Positions 1-5,086 of a stretch of 9,544 nucleotides of DNA are shown here, piece after piece (positions within the stretch are counted from its first letter, which is position 1; every line of letters begins with the position of its first letter). This stretch comes from CAKSQF01 sp051868045 (GTDB lineage Bacteria > Bacillota > Clostridia > Oscillospirales > CAG-272), in contig JBJDZN010000019.1 in the NCBI GenBank assembly GCA_051868045.1, positions 1-9,544 on the forward strand, given 5' to 3'. The notes under the pieces were generated by a model. The model saw nothing but the letters and a program-made list of their open reading frames with translations, searched no databases and was not told the origin of the DNA. The translations under genes were made by a program, and so were the position numbers.

Positions 1-1071
1 GGTCTTGACCCATCCGATCAGTCTCAGCAACTCGTTGAAGATCAGCGACAGAACGGCAGGCAGGACGATGCACAGCACCAATACTCCGACCCACGCGCTT
101 GCCGACCAGTTCATGTCAATGAGAATCTGCCAGGGGGAAAGCAGTCCGCAGGTTCCCATACCGGCATTGACGCCCGAACAGCGCAGTCCGAAGACCACCG
201 TAGACAGGGGACCGCAGATTGCCGCCGCAAGGGTGGGGGCAATCCAGATCTGGGGACGCTTGCAGATGTTGCCCATCTGAAGCATGGAGGTTCCCAGTCC
301 CTGGGCGACAAGTCCGCCCCATTTGTTCTCCCGGAAGGAGATTGCCGCAAATCCCACCATCTGGCAGCAGCAGCCAACGGCGGCGGCACCTGCGGCAAGG
401 GCAAGATTGTCGGAAAGAACGGTTCCCTCGGCGGCGGTGAAGATCATTGCACACAGTGCCGCCGACGAAATGGGCAGAGTCAGCACCATTCCCACGATCA
501 CGGCAAGGAGAATGCCCATCACCAACGGGATCCGTCCGGTGGCGTACTCGATCAGCTCTCTTAAATAGTAGATCAGTCTTGCCACAAGGGGGCAGAGGAG
601 CCAGGTGGCACCGAATCCCGTGATCAGCGTTACGGCGGGGGTCACAAGGATATCCACTTTCGTGGATTTGGACACCAGCTTGCCGAACTCACAGGCGATC
701 AGCACGGCAAAGAAGGAGCCGGCAGGACCTGCGGTGTAGCTCGCTCCCGCAATGGTCGTGGCATACAGCCCGCCCATGGCACCGACGGCAGCGCAGGAGT
801 AGATCACCAACGGATCGCCTTTCAGCCGATTTGCCACGGCGACACCGATTGCCGCTCCGTAAACAAAGGCATTGGCGGCATAGTTGGCGATCACATGGAA
901 GAGATCGGTGGTGGAGTCGGGGAAAATCGCATTGCCCAGAGCCTTGAAAATGGTTCCGATGAGCAGGGATGCGAAAAGTCCCAGTGCCATAGCACCCATT
1001 GCGTCTATAAAATAGACTTTTGCGGAAATGTGGATGTTCTTTTTGGCGAGAAACGCCTTTACTTTTGCCAT
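1..1071 (-). CDS. PTS EIIC_2-family (PfoR-like) membrane protein, 3' end beyond window
   Basis: Polytopic membrane protein. 357 codons are visible and it is still open at the window edge, which is close to the usual family length of about 340-370. It belongs to the PTS_EIIC_2 family (PF13303), whose members are putative sugar permeases or regulators related to PfoR. The N-terminal stretch with FIDAMGAMALGLFASLLIGT (residues 21-40) and the later RPQIWIAPTLAAAICGPLS (272-290) with NAGMGTCGLL (302-311) are the family's typical conserved blocks. Hydrophobic segments lie at about 25-45, 65-82, 90-110, 117-132, 143-170, 181-215, 222-245, 276-296 and 325-350. No EIIA or EIIB domain or gene is visible beside it, so substrate and phosphorylation cannot be stated. 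The ATG at 1071 is preferred because GAGG stands 5 nt upstream; an in-frame GTG at 1092 has no good ribosome binding site. It is transcribed from its own promoter, divergent from the mgsA-like gene. Three consecutive cysteines (234-236) are unusual but not interpretable. Confidence 0.85.
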   Translation of the reverse strand, partial: MAKVKAFLAKKNIHISAKVYFIDAMGAMALGLFASLLIGTIFKALGNAIFPDSTTDLFHVIANYAANAFVYGAAIGVAVANRLKGDPLVIYSCAAVGAMGGLYATTIAGASYTAGPAGSFFAVLIACEFGKLVSKSTKVDILVTPAVTLITGFGATWLLCPLVARLIYYLRELIEYATGRIPLVMGILLAVIVGMVLTLPISSAALCAMIFTAAEGTVLSDNLALAAGAAAVGCCCQMVGFAAISFRENKWGGLVAQGLGTSMLQMGNICKRPQIWIAPTLAAAICGPLSTVVFGLRCSGVNAGMGTCGLLSPWQILIDMNWSASAWVGVLVLCIVLPAVLSLIFNELLRLIGWVKT

Positions 1072-1178
1072 ATAGGCCTCTTTCTCCGTCACATCAAAAT
1101 GATCTGGGAGGGCTGCGGGCTTACCTGCGGCGGTTGGCACTTATCCCCGAGGGTGTGGCTCTCCCGACTCAAACTGTC
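1072..1178 (-). ncRNA. Structured 5' leader of the PTS EIIC_2 gene, candidate cis-regulatory RNA
   Basis: The leader runs from the predicted transcription start (about 1178) to the start codon. GGGAG (1165-1161) can pair with CUCCC (1110-1106) to close a junction. Inside are a hairpin with CAC/GUG (1157-1155 with 1140-1138) and CCC/GGG (1153-1151 with 1147-1145), and a second hairpin GC-A-GG/CC-C-GC (1128-1124 with 1119-1115) with a UAAG loop. The CCCUCCC run (1112-1106) is complementary to both GGAG (1087-1084) and GAGG (1080-1077) ahead of the ATG, so closing the junction would free the ribosome binding site and opening it could mask it. This suggests translational control. I do not recognise a known riboswitch class; the fold was worked out by eye. 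Confidence 0.45.
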
Positions 1179-1184
1179 CATTTA

Positions 1185-1213
1185 ATTATATTGGATTTTT
1201 TGGGTAATGTCAA
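1185..1213 (-). promoter_or_regulatory. Sigma-A-type promoter of the PTS EIIC_2 gene
   Basis: On the minus strand an exact TTGACA (1213-1208) and an exact TATAAT (1190-1185) are separated by 17 nt. The predicted start near 1178 leaves a leader of about 107 nt. The -35 box lies about 57 bp from the -35 box of the divergent mgsA promoter. Confidence 0.88.
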
Positions 1214-1227
1214 TAGGCAACCTATAC

Positions 1228-1298
1228 AAAAAAGCCGTCGATTTTTTTTGAAAAAATGCCCGAATACCATTGACAACGCCTCCAAATTCTGGTATAAT
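1228..1298 (+). promoter_or_regulatory. Extended -10 consensus promoter of the mgsA-like gene with A/T-tract upstream region
   Basis: Exact TTGACA (1270-1275), 17-nt spacer and exact TATAAT (1293-1298) preceded by TGG (1290-1292), which gives an extended -10. Upstream are an A6 run (1228-1233), a T8 run (1242-1249) and an A6 run (1251-1256), an arrangement like an UP element or curved DNA. Transcription should start near 1305, leaving a short leader of about 50 nt. The core match is as strong as a housekeeping promoter can be. Confidence 0.9.
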
Positions 1299-1355
1299 AA
1301 TTTTGGTACCTTGATAATTTTGGGATTATACATAACGAAGTTGGGGGAGATATTT

Positions 1356-1778
1356 ATGGAAATAGCGATCATTGCGGATGACTCTAAAAAAGAACTGATG
1401 ACAGAACTGTGCATAGCCTATTGCGGAATTCTCAGCAAGCATTCCATCTGCGCAACGTCCATAACAGGAAAATTTATCTCCGAGGCGACCGGTCTGGAGA
1501 TTGAGCGCATGATGCCCGGTTCTCAGGGCGGTGCCGAGCAGATCGCCCTTCGGGTTGCCTATAATGAAATTGATCTGCTGCTCTTCTTCCGTGATCCGGC
1601 AACCAAGATCAGCATGAGCGAGACCGACAACGATCTGCTCCGTATGTGCGATCTGTACAACATCCCGGTTGCCACCAACATTGCCACCGCAGAAATTCTG
1701 GTCCGCGCCCTGGAGCGGGGCGATCTTGACTGGCGTGAGATCGTCAATCCCAAGAGCCGCAAGCGTAAACAATCCTGA
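1356..1778 (+). CDS. mgsA: Methylglyoxal synthase homologue with degenerate active site
   Basis: 140 aa, the usual MgsA length (B. subtilis 137, E. coli 152). MgsA converts dihydroxyacetone phosphate to methylglyoxal and phosphate in the cytosol. Family features visible are the N-terminal IAIIADD strand, a K11-K12 pair, LLLFFRDP (74-81), NIPVATNIATAEILV (102-116) and a C-terminal RGDLDWREI (121-129). Against E. coli MgsA recalled from memory, catalytic Asp71 is Ala60, His98 is Met87, Asp101 is Thr90, His19 is Asp8, Thr47 of the phosphate loop is Ile36 and Ser65 is Pro54; only the Asp91 equivalent (Asp80), Thr45 and Lys23 remain. The fold assignment is secure, but the enzymatic activity is doubtful. 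The start at 1356 is chosen over an in-frame upstream extension because GGGGGAG stands 6 nt before it and the family begins here. Monocistronic, with its own promoter and terminator. Confidence 0.85.
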   Translation: MEIAIIADDSKKELMTELCIAYCGILSKHSICATSITGKFISEATGLEIERMMPGSQGGAEQIALRVAYNEIDLLLFFRDPATKISMSETDNDLLRMCDLYNIPVATNIATAEILVRALERGDLDWREIVNPKSRKRKQS

Positions 1779-1789
1779 ATCCGACGATG

Positions 1790-1825
1790 TTCCTATCTTC
1801 GAAAAGAAGATAGGAATTTTTATTT
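1790..1825 (+). terminator. Intrinsic terminator of the mgsA-like gene
   Basis: A perfect 11-bp stem (1790-1800 with 1806-1816) with a GAAAA loop is followed by TTTTTATTT. It begins 11 nt after the stop codon. Confidence 0.95.
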
Positions 1826-1872
1826 GCGAGATCCGTTTCCCCACCCCCCGTCGAATATATGGCGGAAGGCAC

Positions 1873-1912
1873 AAAAATCGGGTTGACGCACGGTGAATGC
1901 GGCAACCCGATT
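1873..1912 (-). terminator. Intrinsic terminator after jag
   Basis: On the minus strand a 10-bp stem AATCGGGTTG / CAACCCGATT (1912-1903 with 1885-1876) is followed by a T run (1877-1873). The 17-nt loop can extend the stem with a GCA/TGC pairing. It lies 13 nt past the jag stop and faces the mgsA terminator, so the two units converge with about 50 bp between hairpins. Confidence 0.9.
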
Positions 1913-1925
1913 GGTTTTTGTAATT

Positions 1926-2582
1926 TTACTCGGCGATCTCTGCGCTTTCGTCGTCCACGTGGATCACCACACGGCGGTTGTTTTCGGCACCGATGCTGAC
2001 GGTGGTCACACCGGCAATCTTGTGTACTTCGCTGTGGATAATCCGACGCTCATAGGCGGACATGGGTTCCAGAGAAACCGATTTGCGGGTACGCAGAACC
2101 TTGGACGACATCCGTCTTGCCAGCGCACGGAGGGTTTCTTCCCGCTTGGCACGGTAGCCCTCAATGTCTACGACAATGCGGGTGTAGGACCGATCATCCT
2201 CCTCGTTTTCCTTCTTGTTGGCGGCAAGGTTGACCAGATACTGGAGCTGATCCAGGGTCTCGCCGTGATGACCGATCAGTACGGTGGCATCCTCGCCTCT
2301 GACGTCAATCAGCTTGCCGTTTTCGGTGTCGGACATGGTCAGTGTGGCATTCAACTCCATGTCGTCGATCAGCTTCTTCAGGAAGGCAAGTCCCAGATCA
2401 GCGGGAGTTTGCTCGTATACGGCACGGATCTTTGCAGGGGCTTCGCCGAAGCCGAGGAATCCCTTCTTGGGCTCGGCAAGAATTTCATAGGTAATTTTAT
2501 CGGCAGGAACGCCAAAATACTGAACTGCCGCTTCCAGTGCGGCGGCGACGGTTCTGCCGGTGGTAATCGTTTCCTGTTTCAT
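1926..2582 (-). CDS. jag: Jag/KhpB (EloR) RNA-binding protein
   Basis: 218 aa. Jag/KhpB is a cytoplasmic RNA-binding protein that, with KhpA, influences cell elongation and division in Gram-positive bacteria, and is almost always encoded next to yidC. Residues 1-55 form the Jag-N domain, with the typical ETITTGRTVAAALEAA start and the KKGFLGFG motif (39-46). A KH domain follows (about 75-142) with its GxxG loop as GHHG (104-107), then an R3H domain (about 150-212) whose R-x3-H is R179 to H183. All three domains are intact. The ATG at 2582 has AAAGGA upstream with a 12-nt spacer, and the protein begins exactly as the family does. It is the last gene of the rpmH-to-jag series, 95 bp after yidC, and is closed by a terminator. 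The gene mnmE, often next, is not here. Confidence 0.95.
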   Translation of the reverse strand: MKQETITTGRTVAAALEAAVQYFGVPADKITYEILAEPKKGFLGFGEAPAKIRAVYEQTPADLGLAFLKKLIDDMELNATLTMSDTENGKLIDVRGEDATVLIGHHGETLDQLQYLVNLAANKKENEEDDRSYTRIVVDIEGYRAKREETLRALARRMSSKVLRTRKSVSLEPMSAYERRIIHSEVHKIAGVTTVSIGAENNRRVVIHVDDESAEIAE

Positions 2583-2624
2583 ATGCGCTACTGTTCCTTT
2601 CTCATATTGTCCGGACTTCTTATT

Positions 2625-2662
2625 CCGCCCGTTTATCGGATTTTCGGGAGAAAAACGGGCGG
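2625..2662 (-). repeat. 10-bp inverted repeat between yidC and jag
   Basis: Perfect arms CCGCCCGTTT and AAACGGGCGG (2662-2653 and 2634-2625 on the minus strand) enclose an 18-nt loop. Neither strand has a T run after the stem, so it is not a classical terminator. It lies in the transcript upstream of the jag ribosome binding site and may stabilise or delimit mRNA ends or modulate jag expression. Confidence 0.7.
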
Positions 2663-2677
2663 TAAAATGCCGTTATT

Positions 2678-3820
2678 TTATTTTTTCTTCTTTCCGGGAC
2701 GGTCGCTCTCGTCCTTTTGCTTGGGGATGTTTTTTTCGGCGTTCTGATCGTCTGTTTCGTCCTTGCCGTCATCCTGCTCACGGGAATCCAGCGGCAGCAC
2801 GGGCAGATCAACGGGATCGTCATCGTCTATGTGGTGCAGGGAAACGTACTTCTTTCCGGGGACAACACGGCTGTCGGTTGCCATGGTTTTACCCCCCTTG
2901 CCCTTCATCGCCCGTTCGGCGGCCTTGTAATCCTCTTCGGTGAATTTCGGAGCGGGGAACAGGGCACGCAGGACAACCTGCTGAAGAACGCCCAGAATGT
3001 TGTTGAACATCCAGTAGACGCCCAGCAGTGCAGGGAACATGAAGGTAAAGTAGGTGGACATGGCGGGCATGGCAAGATCCAAGATCCAGTTGGAGCAGCC
3101 GGGCGTTTCCTGCTGCGGAACATAAGACAGCTTCCGGGTGAGTTTCGTGGACAGGAAGAGGATGACAAAGGTCAGGACGGGGATCAAAAGATACCAGTTG
3201 AAGGCGTAGGACGGGGTGACGGACAGGTCAAAGTTCAGTCCGAACAGGGAAAAGTCGGGCAGATCCTTCTCGGCAAGAGAGGTGAAGGAGCTGACATCCA
3301 CATCGCCTGCAAGTTCGACAACCTTTGCCTGGACCTGAGCGAAGCCGTCTCCCTTGAGATAGGTCATGGCCTGAAGGGAGTCGTTGACGGTAGCTCCCTC
3401 GTTCAGTGCCTTGACGGCTTCAAGAATGACGTTTACCGCTTCCTTGGAGACACCGCAGATATACTGCAGGGGGTTCCGGATGACGTAGTACAGGGCAAGG
3501 ATGATGGGGAATTGCAGAAGCAGCGGGAGACAGCCGGCAAAGGGGCTGAAGCCCTCGGAGGAGTAAAGCTCCTGGGTCTCCTGGTTGATTTTCTGCTGGG
3601 TTTCGGCATCGGTTTTGCCGGCATATTTTTTACGGATGGCGGCAACTTTAGGCTGAAGGCGTGCCTGCTTAACCTGATTTTTTTGCTGTTTGACGGAAAA
3701 GGGAACCAGAATGATCTTGAACAGCAGGGCAAAGAGGAAGATTGCCAGCAGGTAGTTACCCGTGATGCTGTTGAAGAAGCCCAGAACCTTTCCCAGGAGG
3801 CTTAGAATCCAATCAATCAT
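2678..3820 (-). CDS. yidC: Membrane protein insertase YidC/Oxa1/SpoIIIJ
   Basis: 380 aa. YidC inserts and folds membrane proteins, alone or with SecYEG. No lipoprotein signal or lipobox is seen; the protein starts straight with an amphipathic segment and the first core helix (about 22-42). That helix carries K35 where many homologues have the groove arginine, a common Gram-positive variation as I recall. A positively charged cytoplasmic hairpin follows (43-90, with KKYAGKTDAETQQKIN-type sequence), then the conserved FSPFAGCLPLLLQFPIILAL helix (91-110). Later helices lie at about 206-226, 245-263 and 264-286. Residues 120-205, between the second and third helices, are long for the family and probably extracytoplasmic. 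The tail (286-380) is highly charged, with DDDD at 332-335 and a final KKKK, likely a ribosome- or RNA-contacting extension. AAAGGA precedes the ATG. It lies 79 bp after yidD. Confidence 0.95.
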   Translation of the reverse strand: MIDWILSLLGKVLGFFNSITGNYLLAIFLFALLFKIILVPFSVKQQKNQVKQARLQPKVAAIRKKYAGKTDAETQQKINQETQELYSSEGFSPFAGCLPLLLQFPIILALYYVIRNPLQYICGVSKEAVNVILEAVKALNEGATVNDSLQAMTYLKGDGFAQVQAKVVELAGDVDVSSFTSLAEKDLPDFSLFGLNFDLSVTPSYAFNWYLLIPVLTFVILFLSTKLTRKLSYVPQQETPGCSNWILDLAMPAMSTYFTFMFPALLGVYWMFNNILGVLQQVVLRALFPAPKFTEEDYKAAERAMKGKGGKTMATDSRVVPGKKYVSLHHIDDDDPVDLPVLPLDSREQDDGKDETDDQNAEKNIPKQKDESDRPGKKKK

Positions 3821-3899
3821 CGAGTTGTGTGATTCCTTTCATACGGTCAATGGGCGGTGGTTTGGAACAATCGGAGGGGGCAAAAATCCCGAAGCAGGG

Positions 3900-4157
3900 T
3901 TATTCTTCGCCGTTTTTGCGTCTTTTGCGTTTGTTGACGGGGACGGGGTCGTACCCGCCTTTGCCAAAGGGATTGCATCTCAGCACCCGCCAGATGGCAA
4001 GTCCCAGACCCCGGATGGCACCCCACTCGGCAAGAGCTTCCAGCGCATAGGCGGAGCAGGTGGGAGTGAAACGGCAACAGGGGGGCGTGTGCGGCGAAAT
4101 GAACCGACGGTAGAATCGGATGGGCAGAGACAGAAGCCAGACGGCAGGATTTTTCAT
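3900..4157 (-). CDS. yidD: YidD, membrane protein insertion efficiency factor
   Basis: 85 aa, the normal length for the DUF37/YidD family, which assists YidC-dependent insertion at the inner face of the membrane. The amphipathic N-terminus (WLLSLPIRFYRRFISP, 7-22), the three cysteines C27, C28 and C34 in PPCCRFTPTCSAYALEAL (25-42) and WRVLRCNPFGKGGYDPVP (56-73) are the family hallmarks. The C-terminus is basic (KRKRRKNG). The start at 4157 overlaps the rnpA stop in an ATGA arrangement, implying translational coupling. A longer in-frame reading upstream runs inside rnpA and is not credible. Confidence 0.96.
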   Translation of the reverse strand: MKNPAVWLLSLPIRFYRRFISPHTPPCCRFTPTCSAYALEALAEWGAIRGLGLAIWRVLRCNPFGKGGYDPVPVNKRKRRKNGEE

Positions 4158-4528
4158 GTGAGCAAACCTGCTTTCTTCAGAGCATAGACCAACTGCTTTT
4201 CCGCATCGGTGGATTTGGCAGTGACGGATGCCTCTCTGGCAACCAGAACAATCAGAAAACCCTGCCGCATCTGACCGCTTTTCATGGCGGCGGACAGTCC
4301 CGCACGCAGAACCCTGCGGGCACGGGAGCGTTTGACGGCGTTTCCCAGCTTTTTTGAGGTGGTGATTCCGATCCGATTGATCTTTTTCTTCTGAGGATTT
4401 TGCTTTTTCAGGAGATTGGCATGGCGATCGGGAAGGACATAGAGGATAAAGGTCGGACAAACCACCTTCGTTCCGCCCTTATATGCCTTTACAAACAGAT
4501 GATTTTCACAGATTGCGTGAAATTTCAT
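4154..4528 (-). CDS. rnpA: Ribonuclease P protein component
   Basis: 124 aa. RnpA is the protein cofactor of RNase P and helps the catalytic RNA bind and trim pre-tRNA 5' leaders. The protein begins MKFHAICENHLFVKAYKGG, as is usual (substrate-leader binding cleft), and continues with INRIGITTSKKLGNAVKRSR (50-69) and RRVLRAG (71-77). The normally strict RNR signature is here K66-R67-S68-R69, with Ser in place of Asn. The ATG at 4528 is preferred to an ATG 54 nt upstream because family members start here and AGAAAGG lies about 11 nt before it. It follows rpmH, as in most bacteria, but a terminator hairpin separates the two. Confidence 0.95.
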   Translation of the reverse strand: MKFHAICENHLFVKAYKGGTKVVCPTFILYVLPDRHANLLKKQNPQKKKINRIGITTSKKLGNAVKRSRARRVLRAGLSAAMKSGQMRQGFLIVLVAREASVTAKSTDAEKQLVYALKKAGLLT

Positions 4529-4632
4529 GATATGGGATGCCTTTCTTTTCGCCCGTATCGGCATTTTGCAGCGGAGCCGCACCGATCCGTCGCCCGATCG
4601 GAAGAACTGCCCTGAAAATGCCCTTTTTACTG

Positions 4633-4674
4633 AAAAAACCCCCGACTATGTTGTTGAACATACATCGGCGGTTT
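4633..4674 (-). terminator. Intrinsic terminator between rpmH and rnpA
   Basis: On the minus strand AAACC-G-CCGA (4674-4665) pairs with TCGG-G-GGTTT (4645-4636) with one G-G mismatch. An inner 6-bp TATGTT/AACATA stem has a 4-nt loop. A six-T run (4638-4633) ends the structure. It begins 26 nt past the rpmH stop. Some read-through or a separate rnpA promoter is needed to express the genes beyond; no clear promoter is seen between 4529 and 4632. Confidence 0.85.
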
Positions 4675-4699
4675 CTTCACTCTGTACAGATGGTTCTTA

Positions 4700-4834
4700 T
4701 CAGTAAGTCAGGGTGACTCTGCCCTTCTGACGACGTCTCTTCAGAACCTTCCGACCGTTCGCGGTAGACATTCTCTTACGGAATCCGTGAACTTTATTTC
4801 TGGTTGCCTTCTTAGGCTGATATGTTCTCTTCAT
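4700..4834 (-). CDS. rpmH: 50S ribosomal protein L34
   Basis: 44 aa, the standard L34 length. The protein is very basic and matches the family nearly throughout: MKRTYQPKKATRNKVHGFRK (1-20), then RMSTANGRKVLKRRRQKGR (21-39), ending LTY. L34 is a small late-assembled protein of the large subunit that lies against 23S rRNA. GGAAGG precedes the ATG by 10 nt. It is the first gene after a strong promoter and carries its own downstream terminator, so most transcripts may be monocistronic. The usual divergent neighbour dnaA is not present in this window. Confidence 0.98.
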   Translation of the reverse strand: MKRTYQPKKATRNKVHGFRKRMSTANGRKVLKRRRQKGRVTLTY

Positions 4835-4929
4835 GTTTCTTGCACCTTCCTTTCAATGCACTCTGAAATTGCCGCCGGCTTGTCCACGCTCGGACAAACG
4901 GTGGCACCGATCCACTTTGCGACTCAACT

Positions 4930-4996
4930 ATTATATATGGAAAGTTCGGATTTGTCAAGCCCTTTTGGCAAAAAAGTTGTAAATTTTTTTGAAAAA
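4930..4996 (-). promoter_or_regulatory. Promoter of rpmH with A/T-tract upstream region
   Basis: On the minus strand exact TTGACA (4958-4953), 17 nt and exact TATAAT (4935-4930). Upstream are A7 (4990-4984), T6 (4975-4970) and A4 (4966-4963), the last ending 4 nt before the -35 box, consistent with an UP element. The start near 4923 leaves an rpmH leader of about 90 nt. Confidence 0.92.
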
Positions 4997-5030
4997 GTCG
5001 GATTTTCAGGAGATTTTTATCCCAAACAAT

Positions 5031-5072
5031 CCGTGGCAGGGGAGGAAAAAGCCCACGGTTCTGCCGGCAGAA
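5031..5072 (-). other. Two hairpin-forming repeats after rsmG, possible weak terminator
   Basis: TTCTGCCGGCAGAA (5059-5072) is a perfect palindrome. Next to it CCGTGG-G-C / GCCACGG (5058-5051 with 5037-5031) can pair with one bulged base around a 13-nt loop. The following bases on the minus strand (ATTGTTTGGG) are not a convincing T run, so a terminator call is uncertain. The remaining bases to the rpmH promoter show nothing else. Confidence 0.35.
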
Positions 5073-5086
5073 GCAGAGGAAATTCT

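Noticed and set aside
1020..1355. N-terminal extension of the mgsA reading frame upstream of 1356
   Set aside because: It would run through the divergent promoters and the PTS gene leader. The homologous region starts exactly at the ATG with a strong ribosome binding site.
1893..2747. 284-codon open frame on the plus strand opposite jag
   Set aside because: It mirrors the jag gene in the opposite strand, crosses the jag terminator and resembles no family. Such antisense frames arise from the codon bias of the real gene.
2717..3805. 362-codon open frame on the plus strand opposite yidC
   Set aside because: The opposite strand encodes a clear YidC. The antisense translation is low-complexity, glycine/glutamine-rich and without a matching ribosome binding site or promoter.
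3813..3842. Nine-codon ORF overlapping the yidC start on the minus strand, possible leader peptide
   Set aside because: It has no ribosome binding site of its own. Its ATG arises from the bases around the yidC Shine-Dalgarno sequence, as also happens before rsmG.
4574..4596. Short inverted repeat CCGATC / GATCGG before rnpA
   Set aside because: Six base pairs with an 8-nt loop, no T run and no known role; it could easily occur by chance.
4835..5086. Replication origin with DnaA boxes upstream of rpmH
   Set aside because: rpmH often lies near oriC, but only a poor match (TTATCCCAA) was seen, with no cluster of TTATNCACA boxes.
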